NCBI GenBank assembly: GCA_944372315.1
Contig: CALVYX010000090.1
Span: forward strand, 1 to 13,298
Reading direction: 5' to 3'
Length of the DNA: 13,298 nucleotides
Source: an uncultured Bacilli bacterium
Lineage (GTDB): Bacteria > Bacillota_I > Bacilli_A > RF39 > UBA660
The notes beneath the pieces are model-generated. The model saw nothing but the letters and a program-made list of their open reading frames with translations. It had not been told where the DNA came from and did not search any database. The position numbers and the translations under genes were made by a program. Numbering within the stretch: position 1 is the stretch's first letter; each line of letters starts with the position of its first letter. Below, piece by piece: positions 1 through 6,228 of this stretch.

Positions 1-160
1 CATCCGTAATTTCTACTTCTTCTATTCCATCAAGTCTATTACCATATGATTCTTTTCCACTACCAAAGAAAATATTATATAAATATGCCCCTACAATAAC
101 AACTAATACAAATATAACTATGATAAACACTGTTAATTTATTCTTTTTAATATATTTCAT
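1..160 (-). CDS. Membrane-anchored protein of unknown function, N-terminal part only
   Basis: The gene runs off the left edge of the window, leaving the first 53 codons. The ATG at 160-158 is preceded by a clean GGAGGT at 170-165. The visible product starts with a basic stretch (MKYIKKNK), then one hydrophobic segment (about residues 9-31, rich in V, I and L). A polar stretch follows, with YGNRLDGIEEVEI near the break. This is the layout of a type II signal-anchored protein with its bulk outside the cytoplasm. There is no lipobox cysteine, so it is not a lipoprotein. The YGNRLDGI stretch looks like a conserved motif of small Bacillota membrane proteins, but I cannot name the family. The gene has its own promoter and is separated from the gene to its right by a hairpin terminator. 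It is surely coding, but its function is unknown. Confidence 0.8.
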   Translation of the reverse strand, partial: MKYIKKNKLTVFIIVIFVLVVIVGAYLYNIFFGSGKESYGNRLDGIEEVEITD

Positions 161-179
161 AAATACCTCCAGTAAACTA

Positions 180-208
180 ATTATACACTAGTATTTTATT
201 TTAATCAA
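180..208 (-). promoter_or_regulatory. Sigma-A-type promoter for the truncated membrane-anchored gene
   Basis: Read on the minus strand, TTGATT (208-203) is followed after exactly 17 bases by a perfect TATAAT (185-180). Transcription would start near 173, giving a leader of only about 12 bases that just includes the GGAGGT. Judged by eye. Confidence 0.65.
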
Positions 209-299
209 TTTTATAACTTCTATTTTTTTTTAAATATTATTACTATCATCATTATATAACTAATTCATCATAAGTATCACTAAATTTTCTACTAATGAA

Positions 300-325
300 A
301 AACTATATAGCAGGCTATATAGTTT
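300..325 (-). terminator. Hairpin terminator of the DUF6020 gene
   Basis: AACTATATAG (301-310) and CTATATAGTT (315-324) form a perfect stem around a four-base loop (CAGG), extended by the 300/325 pair. On the minus strand it starts inside the TGA stop of the DUF6020 gene and runs into a short T run. The stem is AU-rich, so termination may be modest. Confidence 0.6.
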
Positions 326-2061
326 CAAATACTAATATAATTATTTTTTTCTTTATTTAAAAAAGGAATACATAAAATGATAGGTAAACAAGTAAATAAT
401 CCATAAACATATCTAAACTCTGCATATACAGGAGATGCTAACATCATAGTAAGCCATAATCCTAAAAATGGAATGTAGACTATTCCTAATTTATTTTTTC
501 TATATATTGATAAAGAAAAGCTTAATAAAGTAACAATGAAGCCTAGTCCAATACTCCAGAATACATTAGCAAAAGGCAGTCTCTTACTAGCAGTATGATC
601 AATTATATTACACAAAATACTTGGCATACTAGTATCATTTTCTTGTGATAAAGTTACCCAATAATCTACATCAGGAGACCAATATCCTACTGTTTGAGCC
701 AAATGCGCTTCAACATATATTCTAGGATGCTCTATTAATAACCTGGTCCATACTTTTATTAATTCTCCTTTACTATCATCCAATTTTTCTCTATTCGTTA
801 ATCCTTTGATGGGATCAGAAATATATGGCAAATAATTATCCTTGATTTTAGATGTATCCATGATCGAATTTAAGTATTTTAGACTTTCTCTATCAACTTC
901 TTCCTCTAACGCAAATACTCTTGCAATTTGTTGAAGTGGTACAGAAAAAGCTTCTACACTTTGTATCTTTTGTACTCCCATCATATTATATATTGGCCCT
1001 GTCACTACAAAATATATACTTATTAATCCCACCACCATTGGAGCAAAAAGAATAATTTTCTTCCGAAATACAAACAGTATAAATGGTGTCATAAATAAAA
1101 CAATATAGATTCCGTTGTTTCTAAAAAACATCATTAATAATATTCCTAAAATAAATAATAGACATTGACCAATCGATATCTTATTTTGAGTGATTGCAAA
1201 TTCCAATAGTGATATTAATACTAAAATAAAACATCCTCCAAACATAACATCTTTCCACATCGTAACACTATAATGAGTATACATAGGAAGTAGTGCATAA
1301 ACAAATACCACTGCTAAACAAATACGAATATCTATTTTCCTTTTATATAAAAACTTACAAGCATATGCAAATAAACACGACATAATAATCATTTGAACAA
1401 TAATATAAAAGGCTATCCCCATATTTTCATTATGAAATATCATATTACCAATATTATAAAAGAACCCAACAAATTGTGTTTGTAAAAAAGGATGAATATT
1501 AGATAAAATACCATCTTTAATAAAAGTTAATTGCAAGTAAGAATCCGTTGTCAATTTACCTGGAAAGTATCTCCAAAAATAAGGTAAGTAACAAATAAAT
1601 ATAAATATCCAAGTATAAAAGAAAAATTTATTATAGTTTTTTCTATCGTTGTTTACTTTTATATTCAATTTACCTAAGTAGAAATAAAAACTATTTAATA
1701 ATCGATATACTAAAGGAAAAATACATATTCCTTCTATTAAAACATAAATTGATCTTTTTAAAGTAAAAATTATTTGTACATCAGTATAAGTAAAACTATC
1801 TACAGTTTTTCCAATAACCAAGCAAAGAGTTAAAATTATTCCTAAAACGAAAGAAATCCTTTTAGTCTTTTTATCAACTTTGACTTGAAATTTCAAAAAA
1901 AATAATAATATAAATCCATAGAATAAAAGAAAAAAGATACTAAAATTCAAATTACTAGATGTTCCATAATATAAAATAACACCAACATACGATACTACTG
2001 ATAAAATTATGTTCCATAAACATAACTTATTAATTTTTAATTCTTTTAATATTTCCTTCAT
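325..2061 (-). CDS. DUF6020 family polytopic membrane protein, possible GT-C-type glycosyltransferase
   Basis: The 578-residue product has about a dozen hydrophobic segments separated by short charged loops. I recognise the DUF6020 pattern: FPGKLTTDS at 166-174 after the first helices, NIHPFLQT at 188-195, MWKDV at 268-272 and FRNNG at 313-317. The acidic/His residues in the first large extracytoplasmic loop (D173, H190) are arranged as in membrane glycosyltransferases that use polyprenyl-phosphate sugars. The family itself is uncharacterised, so a role in cell-envelope glycan assembly is inference. The ATG is preceded by AGAGG at a suitable distance. The gene is single: it has its own promoter upstream (2097-2125) and a hairpin at its stop. 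Length and motifs look intact, with no sign of decay. Confidence 0.85.
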   Translation of the reverse strand: MKEILKELKINKLCLWNIILSVVSYVGVILYYGTSSNLNFSIFFLLFYGFILLFFLKFQVKVDKKTKRISFVLGIILTLCLVIGKTVDSFTYTDVQIIFTLKRSIYVLIEGICIFPLVYRLLNSFYFYLGKLNIKVNNDRKNYNKFFFYTWIFIFICYLPYFWRYFPGKLTTDSYLQLTFIKDGILSNIHPFLQTQFVGFFYNIGNMIFHNENMGIAFYIIVQMIIMSCLFAYACKFLYKRKIDIRICLAVVFVYALLPMYTHYSVTMWKDVMFGGCFILVLISLLEFAITQNKISIGQCLLFILGILLMMFFRNNGIYIVLFMTPFILFVFRKKIILFAPMVVGLISIYFVVTGPIYNMMGVQKIQSVEAFSVPLQQIARVFALEEEVDRESLKYLNSIMDTSKIKDNYLPYISDPIKGLTNREKLDDSKGELIKVWTRLLIEHPRIYVEAHLAQTVGYWSPDVDYWVTLSQENDTSMPSILCNIIDHTASKRLPFANVFWSIGLGFIVTLLSFSLSIYRKNKLGIVYIPFLGLWLTMMLASPVYAEFRYVYGLFTCLPIILCIPFLNKEKNNYISI

Positions 2062-2096
2062 ATAAACCTCTTATTTCCTACTTCTTTTATATCTTT

Positions 2097-2125
2097 ATTA
2101 TCCCATGCTTATATTATTTGATCAA
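2097..2125 (-). promoter_or_regulatory. Promoter of the DUF6020 gene, extended -10
   Basis: On the minus strand TTGATC (2125-2120) is followed by a 17-base spacer and GATAAT (2102-2097). TGG lies immediately upstream of the -10, an extended -10 element. The leader would be about 29 bases. The -35 abuts the T run of the preceding desulfoferrodoxin terminator, so one transcription unit ends exactly where the next begins. Confidence 0.65.
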
Positions 2126-2148
2126 GAAAAAAGAACGTTTCCGTCCTT
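2126..2148 (-). terminator. Rho-independent terminator of the desulfoferrodoxin gene
   Basis: On the minus strand AAGGACG (2148-2142), a GAAA tetraloop (2141-2138) and CGTTCTT (2137-2131) form a 7-bp stem with one G-U pair, followed by a T run to 2127. The wobble pair is stable only in the minus-strand RNA, which sets the orientation. The stem begins within the TAA stop codon. Confidence 0.8.
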
Positions 2149-2515
2149 ACTTAATTTTAGTTTCCCATAATCCGTGTTTATTGCAGTAAGCATATACTGT
2201 AGCATCTTTAATATAAGGAAATGTCACTTCTGCAGTTTGTCCTGGTTTTAATTTAACTGTTATTTCTGTATCGTTACTTTCTAAACTAATCCATTCAATA
2301 TAATGATCCTCATCCATTACATGATTAACTATTACCTTAACTTTATCATCCATTATTTCAAATGTAGGAATGTGTTTTTCAAAAGATGCATCCGTTGAAT
2401 TGGATTTAATTAAATTCATACTTTCTTCACAACATTTTATTCCACAGTCATTACACTTACAATCTTTTAATACTTTTACTACTGCACCACACTTATTACA
2501 TATCTTTAAAATCAT
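2147..2515 (-). CDS. dfx: Desulfoferrodoxin family superoxide reductase
   Basis: The 122-residue protein has the two-domain layout of class I superoxide reductases, which reduce superoxide to hydrogen peroxide in the cytoplasm of anaerobes with electrons usually from rubredoxin. Residues 1-38 match the desulforedoxin-like domain, with C6, C9, C28 and C29 placed as Fe(SCys)4 ligands. Residues 44-122 are the catalytic domain: EKHIP with H48, the NHVMDEDHYIEWI stretch with H65 and H71, and YCNKHGLW with C111 and H114, the expected His4Cys active-site ligands. K47 next to H48 matches the conserved lysine of the active-site loop. Three extra cysteines (C19, C21, C24) sit between the two Cys pairs. 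The usual HPM at the second ligand is HVM here. The gene is transcribed alone, with its own promoter and terminator, and an AGAGGTGAT site precedes the ATG. Confidence 0.92.
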   Translation of the reverse strand: MILKICNKCGAVVKVLKDCKCNDCGIKCCEESMNLIKSNSTDASFEKHIPTFEIMDDKVKVIVNHVMDEDHYIEWISLESNDTEITVKLKPGQTAEVTFPYIKDATVYAYCNKHGLWETKIK

Positions 2516-2549
2516 TGTATCACCTCTATATCAAAACTTTATAGATACT

Positions 2550-2578
2550 ATTATAGTATATTTTTTATAAAATGACAT
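2550..2578 (-). promoter_or_regulatory. Promoter of the desulfoferrodoxin gene
   Basis: On the minus strand ATGTCA (2578-2573) is followed by 17 bases and a perfect TATAAT (2555-2550). Transcription would start near 2543, with a leader of about 28 bases carrying GAGGTGAT. I see no obvious PerR- or Fur-type palindrome over it. Confidence 0.6.
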
Positions 2579-2602
2579 AAAAAAAGTAACCTTTAGGGTT
2601 AC
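2579..2602 (-). terminator. Hairpin terminator for minus-strand transcripts from the CDP-alcohol phosphatidyltransferase gene
   Basis: GTAACC (2586-2591) and GGTTAC (2597-2602) form a 6-bp stem around TTTAG. On the minus strand it is followed by seven T (2585-2579). The only minus-strand gene upstream of it ends at 2810, so that mRNA would carry a 3' untranslated tail of about 200 bases. The T run lies right next to the -35 of the desulfoferrodoxin promoter. Confidence 0.7.
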
Positions 2603-2609
2603 CAAACAC

Positions 2610-2652
2610 TTAATCATATATCTCCATATGATATTAATATTATGATTAATAT
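2610..2652. repeat. Nested AT-rich inverted repeats in the intergenic region
   Basis: TTAATCATA (2610-2618) is the exact reverse complement of TATGATTAA (2641-2649). Within it ATCATAT (2613-2619) pairs with ATATGAT (2626-2632), and ATATTAAT (2631-2638) pairs with ATTAATAT (2645-2652). The arms are mutually exclusive, so the RNA or DNA could switch between alternative folds. It lies upstream of the 33-codon peptide gene and in the 3' tail of the opposing mRNA. AT richness makes some of this expected by chance. Confidence 0.4.
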
Positions 2653-2660
2653 AAATTTTT

Positions 2661-2694
2661 TTATACTTTAAAATAGTAAAATTTTTGCTATAAT
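2661..2694 (+). promoter_or_regulatory. Possible extended -10 promoter for the 33-codon membrane peptide
   Basis: TGC followed by a perfect TATAAT at 2689-2694 forms an extended -10 element. The best -35 candidates (TTATAC at 2661 or TTTAAA at 2667) are poor. Transcription would start near 2701, right at the AGGTGA ribosome site, giving a leader of about 11 bases. That is very short but similar to the truncated gene at the left edge. Confidence 0.5.
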
Positions 2695-2711
2695 AATACT
2701 AGGTGATAAAT

Positions 2712-2813
2712 ATGACAATCGATCAAGAAACAATTGCATCTTTTCTATTACTTGGCGCTTTATTATTATCCTGTATTACTATCATTATTATTTTTACTAT
2801 GAAAAATAATTAA
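2712..2813 (+). CDS. Small single-helix membrane peptide, 33 residues
   Basis: An ATG at 2712 follows AGGTGA (2701-2706) at a normal distance and an extended -10 element just upstream. The predicted peptide has a polar acidic N-terminus (MTIDQET), one hydrophobic helix at about residues 9-30 (rich in L, I and a single C) and a short basic tail (MKNN). Size and shape resemble small membrane peptides such as type I toxins of the Fst/TxpA kind or small subunits of membrane complexes, but no family motif is recognisable. Its last codons overlap the 3' end of the convergent CDP-alcohol phosphatidyltransferase gene by 4 bases. The opposing 3' untranslated RNA would be antisense to the whole gene. 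The start signals make it plausible, but it could still be spurious. Confidence 0.55.
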   Translation: MTIDQETIASFLLLGALLLSCITIIIIFTMKNN

Positions 2814-3556
2814 TAATGCTTTTTAAAAAGTGTTTTCTTTTTTACTTTTGGATTATCATAAGTAATATCTTGAGTAGGTTCATTATATTCTAATGTCTTA
2901 CTCTTTTCTATTGGCTTTATTGTATCTTCTTTAAAATCATTTCTTATAGTCTCATCTATCTTAGGCTCTATTCCTACAGTTTTATCTTTATTAAAATACT
3001 TTTTCTTAATACATATTACTTCTGGAATTACTGTTGCTATTGCACCTGCCATACAAATAGGTGCAATTAAACTAAGTCCACTATCCCCAAAGCCAAATGC
3101 TATAGTAGAAATAGTTCCTGCACTTTGAAGAGCCATTTTTAATTTAGCTGGAATCGTAGGTTTCATTTCTAATCCATTCTTTTTAAACTGATAAGTAGAA
3201 ACTCCAAATACAATAGCATCTCTTGCCGCAATTGTTAAAGGCCATAAAGGCATAATTCCTGTAGCCATTAAAGTGATTCCAAGACCCCAATTATATATTT
3301 TATCAGCAATAGGATCTAAAATACTACCTAATTGAGAAGCCATTCCACAGTTTCTTGCTAGATATCCGTCCATAGCATCCGTTGCTCCAATGCCTAGTGT
3401 CGCTAAAGTAACCAATAATGGTGAAGTTATTCCAAATTTAGCAATATATCCAAATAATGCTACTGAAGATATCATTCTAAATACAGTTAAAGCATTAGGT
3501 ATTGTTAACTTCTTATAATATTTTTCGTCCTTAATTTCATATTTTTTATCTTTCAT
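2810..3556 (-). CDS. CDP-alcohol phosphatidyltransferase family protein (PgsA-like)
   Basis: The 248-residue integral membrane enzyme carries the complete family signature DxxDGxxAR(x8)GxxxDxxxD: D60, D63, G64, A67, R68, G77, D81 and D85. These residues bind two metals and the CDP-linked lipid. Hydrophobic helices lie at about 23-41, 47-60, 90-118 and 145-184. A conserved ARD at 111-113 and the PAKLKMALQ stretch at 136-144 resemble phosphatidylglycerophosphate synthase and bacterial cardiolipin synthase homologues. The likely reaction joins CDP-diacylglycerol to an alcohol such as glycerol-3-phosphate, but the sequence does not fix the acceptor. An unusual feature is a polar charged tail of about 64 residues (185-248) beyond the usual end of PgsA. 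GGAGGT lies 8 bases before the ATG, and a TTGACA/TATCAT promoter drives the gene. Confidence 0.88.
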   Translation of the reverse strand: MKDKKYEIKDEKYYKKLTIPNALTVFRMISSVALFGYIAKFGITSPLLVTLATLGIGATDAMDGYLARNCGMASQLGSILDPIADKIYNWGLGITLMATGIMPLWPLTIAARDAIVFGVSTYQFKKNGLEMKPTIPAKLKMALQSAGTISTIAFGFGDSGLSLIAPICMAGAIATVIPEVICIKKKYFNKDKTVGIEPKIDETIRNDFKEDTIKPIEKSKTLEYNEPTQDITYDNPKVKKKTLFKKHY

Positions 3557-3580
3557 TATCCAATACCTCCATAATTAGTT

Positions 3581-3609
3581 ATGATAATACCTATCAATGT
3601 TTGTGTCAA
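3581..3609 (-). promoter_or_regulatory. Promoter of the CDP-alcohol phosphatidyltransferase gene
   Basis: On the minus strand a perfect TTGACA (3609-3604) is followed by 17 bases and TATCAT (3586-3581), the best -35 in the window. The start would be near 3574 with a leader of about 18 bases containing GGAGGT. TGTCA (3604-3608) is mirrored by TGACA at 3626-3630. Confidence 0.75.
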
Positions 3610-3636
3610 GTTTTGTTAGTTTATATGACACTATTA

Positions 3637-3665
3637 TTGTTTAATTATTCTATTTATAGTATTAT
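3637..3665 (+). promoter_or_regulatory. Promoter of the amine-dehydrogenase-like gene
   Basis: TTGTTT (3637-3642), a 17-base spacer and TATTAT (3660-3665) match the sigma-A pattern. The predicted start near 3672 leaves a short leader carrying GAGGAGG (3676-3682). It is divergent from the phosphatidyltransferase promoter. Confidence 0.5.
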
Positions 3666-3688
3666 TATTAATGTAGAGGAGGATAAAA

Positions 3689-4765
3689 ATGGATAGAAAA
3701 ATAAAAGTCGTTCAATTTGGGACTGGTAAAATGGCTGTGTATACTATGCGTTATGCTATAGAACATGGTTGCCAAATAGTAGGAGCAATCGACGTTAATC
3801 CTAACGTTATTGGAAAAGATATTGGAGAAATCATGAATACTTCTAATTATGGGGCAACTGTTACTTCATTAGATAATGCTAGTGAAATGTTAATGAATGT
3901 AAAACCAGATATTTGTATCGTAACTACTATGAGTCTATTAAATGATGTTTATGATAGCCTAATGTTATGTGCAAAATTAGGTATTAATGCTATTACTACT
4001 TGTGAAGAAGCTTTCTTCTCATGGAACTCTAATCCTAAAACTACGGAAGCTATTGATATTATTGCCAGACGTACAGGATGTACTATCACTGGTAGTGGAT
4101 ATCAAGACATCTATTGGGGAGAACTTATCAGTGCTATTGCTTCTTCAACTAACAAAATTACTAAAATAAAAGGAAGTTCTAGTTACAACGTTGAAGATTA
4201 TGGAATCGCTTTGGCAAAAGCTCATGGAGCTGGTTATACTTTACAAGAATTTGAAGAAAAAGTAGCGTCTAATGATAACATTTCTAGTGAAGAACGTCAA
4301 AAGTTAATTGATAATGGGGATTTTGCTCCTTCTTATATGTGGAATGTCAATGGTTGGTTAGCCTCTAAATTAGGATTAACTGTAAAAAGTCAAGTTCAAA
4401 AATGTGTGCCACAAACTCATTCTGAAGATATTAATTCTACTACTTTAGGTATGGTAGTAAAAGCTGGAAATGCTACAGGTATGAGTGCTGTTGTTACTAC
4501 TGAAACTCAAGAAGGAATTACTATTGAATCCGAATGTATTGGTAAAGTTTATGCTCCTACTGATTTCGATAAAAATGAATGGACCGTATATGGGGAACCA
4601 GATACAACCATAGTTGTTAATCGTCCTAAAACTGTAGAACTTACTTGTGCCACAGTAGTAAATAGAATTCCTGATGTTTTAAATAGTGAACCAGGATTTA
4701 TAACAACTGAAAAAATGCCGGAATTAAAATATCGTACAAAGCCATTAAATGAATATGTAAAATAA
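3689..4765 (+). CDS. NAD(P)-dependent amine dehydrogenase / 2,4-diaminopentanoate dehydrogenase-like protein
   Basis: The 358-residue cytoplasmic oxidoreductase begins with a Rossmann fold: VVQFGTGKMA with G11, G13 and A16, then VGAIDVNP at 31-38 with D35 at the end of the second strand, as in enzymes related to dihydrodipicolinate reductase. The following IGKDIGEI and the overall length match the 2,4-diaminopentanoate dehydrogenase (Ord) group of the clostridial ornithine-fermentation pathway, which deaminates 2,4-diaminopentanoate with NAD(P)+. DapB itself is much shorter (about 240-270 residues) and has a His-Lys catalytic motif not found here. No ornithine aminomutase (OraS/OraE) or thiolase-like OrtA/OrtB gene is nearby, so the substrate is open: an amino acid or another amine. 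The gene is monocistronic, with a strong GAGGAGG site and a strong terminator. Confidence 0.8.
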   Translation: MDRKIKVVQFGTGKMAVYTMRYAIEHGCQIVGAIDVNPNVIGKDIGEIMNTSNYGATVTSLDNASEMLMNVKPDICIVTTMSLLNDVYDSLMLCAKLGINAITTCEEAFFSWNSNPKTTEAIDIIARRTGCTITGSGYQDIYWGELISAIASSTNKITKIKGSSSYNVEDYGIALAKAHGAGYTLQEFEEKVASNDNISSEERQKLIDNGDFAPSYMWNVNGWLASKLGLTVKSQVQKCVPQTHSEDINSTTLGMVVKAGNATGMSAVVTTETQEGITIESECIGKVYAPTDFDKNEWTVYGEPDTTIVVNRPKTVELTCATVVNRIPDVLNSEPGFITTEKMPELKYRTKPLNEYVK

Positions 4766-4787
4766 AAACAGGATTGTTCCTGTTTTT
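4764..4787. terminator. Bidirectional hairpin terminator between convergent genes
   Basis: AAAAACAGGA (4764-4773) pairs perfectly with TCCTGTTTTT (4778-4787) around TTGT, with T-rich sequence after the stem on both strands. It serves the dehydrogenase gene from the left and the fhs-yetF-GT-C operon from the right, and it begins right after the dehydrogenase stop codon. Confidence 0.88.
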
Positions 4788-6193
4788 TATGTGGTAACTT
4801 TTTCATAAATAACAACATTATCTATTTGTTTTGTTACTTGATATTTACTATTGTTAGATAAATGAATATTTAAAGCAATATTATTAGGAATTACAAACAT
4901 ATCAAAGTCATATCCATTTAACAAATAATCATAACCTCTATCCTGAATATCCATAGCGTCACTAAAATTATACTTGGAATACATATCCGCACGACCATCA
5001 ATGAATACTTTAATATCATTATAAATTAAATATCCTCCATAATCATAAAAATTAAATAAACGTTTTGGATTTTGTTCTTTTATATAGTTTATTATTTCAT
5101 CTGATATCGGTTTTTGATTATAACTATTCATTAATTTAGGTACAAACAAAATACCACTAATTATAACAATTATTAAGACAATAATATTTAAATGCTTTTC
5201 ATAACCAAATTTATACTCACCAATAAAATTAAAAATGATAAAAGTAGATGCAATATATAAAAGTGGCATAAATTTTAAACTTTTGAACCCTAAAACCAAG
5301 AATGCTCCTAAAATAACAAAATCGATTAATTTAACTTTCTTATTTGTTATAATCATCACAATAATTACTATTCCTAATAAAAGAAAATCTCCATAATCAC
5401 TAGCATTATTTAAGCTAGGACTAGCCCATTCACTAATACTTGAGATCATTACATCATCTTGCATATTAATATAAGGATAACTTATCATTTTTATTCCGTG
5501 AGGATTAATAGCAATTACTAGAATACTTAATATTCCACAAATAAGATATTTTTTTATTTGTTCCCTAGTAATTTTACTAGCTTCTAATTTACAAAATTTA
5601 AATTTAAATAAACCACATATTAAAAAGATAAAACACAATATATATGGTAAATTGGAAGAACCTCCATGCAAGTTAGACCAAAGTAAAGTAATAAAAGGTA
5701 GGAAATAAATTTTTTTAGATTTTTGGTTATTAAAATTATCATATAAAATATAAATAGTAAATGCTAACAAAATATAACTTATCATATGAGGTCGTGGTAA
5801 CATTACTCTAGAAAAAATTAGTAGACCTATTAAAGACCACAATAAAGTAAAAAGGTAATTTTTTTTCATTTTCTCTTTATTAAATTTAAATAAAATAAAA
5901 ATTAATGTTCCATAAATAGTAATGTTAAATATCAGTGGTCCGAAGTTTTTAAAAACTATGTTATATAAATAAAGAATTACTTCACTCAACCATTCATGAC
6001 TCATCCAGTATAAATGATTACTAATACCATACCAAGAAAAAATATCATAATATGGTATTTTTAAATTAGTAACAATATATTCACCAGCTTTAATATGCCA
6101 ATAATAATCATTACCAAAGCCAAAACTAAAAATAGCAAGAAATAGCACCGCTACAAAAGCTAAACCCAATTTATAATTCAACTTGTTTTTCAC
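4787..6193 (-). CDS. Polytopic membrane protein, GT-C glycosyltransferase-like
   Basis: The 468-residue protein has about ten membrane helices and a short C-terminal soluble part. N-terminal features fit the GT-C fold: an acidic residue in the first external loop (NDYYWH, D29), then PYYDIFSW with D50 and SHEWLSE with H66 and E67. RPH follows at 134-136 and LLWSNLHGG at 170-178. The C-terminal region has NFYDYGGYLI (381-390) and FIDGRADMYS (397-406), a block I associate with this widespread uncharacterised group. By analogy it would transfer a sugar or related group from a lipid carrier at the outer face of the membrane; donor and acceptor are unknown. The start is a GTG at 6193-6191, supported by AGGTGA six bases upstream. 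It is the last gene of a three-gene operon after fhs and the YetF-like gene, 35 bases behind the latter. Confidence 0.82.
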   Translation of the reverse strand: MKNKLNYKLGLAFVAVLFLAIFSFGFGNDYYWHIKAGEYIVTNLKIPYYDIFSWYGISNHLYWMSHEWLSEVILYLYNIVFKNFGPLIFNITIYGTLIFILFKFNKEKMKKNYLFTLLWSLIGLLIFSRVMLPRPHMISYILLAFTIYILYDNFNNQKSKKIYFLPFITLLWSNLHGGSSNLPYILCFIFLICGLFKFKFCKLEASKITREQIKKYLICGILSILVIAINPHGIKMISYPYINMQDDVMISSISEWASPSLNNASDYGDFLLLGIVIIVMIITNKKVKLIDFVILGAFLVLGFKSLKFMPLLYIASTFIIFNFIGEYKFGYEKHLNIIVLIIVIISGILFVPKLMNSYNQKPISDEIINYIKEQNPKRLFNFYDYGGYLIYNDIKVFIDGRADMYSKYNFSDAMDIQDRGYDYLLNGYDFDMFVIPNNIALNIHLSNNSKYQVTKQIDNVVIYEKVTT

Positions 6194-6205
6194 TTATCTT
6201 CACCT
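6191..6205 (-). promoter_or_regulatory. Ribosome binding site that decides a GTG start
   Basis: On the minus strand AGGTGA (6205-6200) is followed by six bases and GTG (6193-6191). No ATG in this frame lies near, so the GT-C-like protein starts at GTG. This is the only non-ATG start found in the window. Confidence 0.75.
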
Positions 6206-6228
6206 AATTAGAAGTTTAACATATTAAA

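Noticed and set aside
2370..2570. Plus-strand open frame of 66 codons opposite the desulfoferrodoxin gene
   Set aside because: It lies antisense to a clear desulfoferrodoxin with all metal ligands, has no ribosome site, and its composition is that of a complementary shadow.
3987..4169. 60-codon plus-strand frame inside the dehydrogenase gene
   Set aside because: Out-of-frame shadow with Leu/Lys-biased composition and no ribosome site.
4549..4818. Minus-strand open frame of 89 codons over the end of the dehydrogenase gene
   Set aside because: It spans the bidirectional terminator and is antisense to a conserved enzyme; no start signal.
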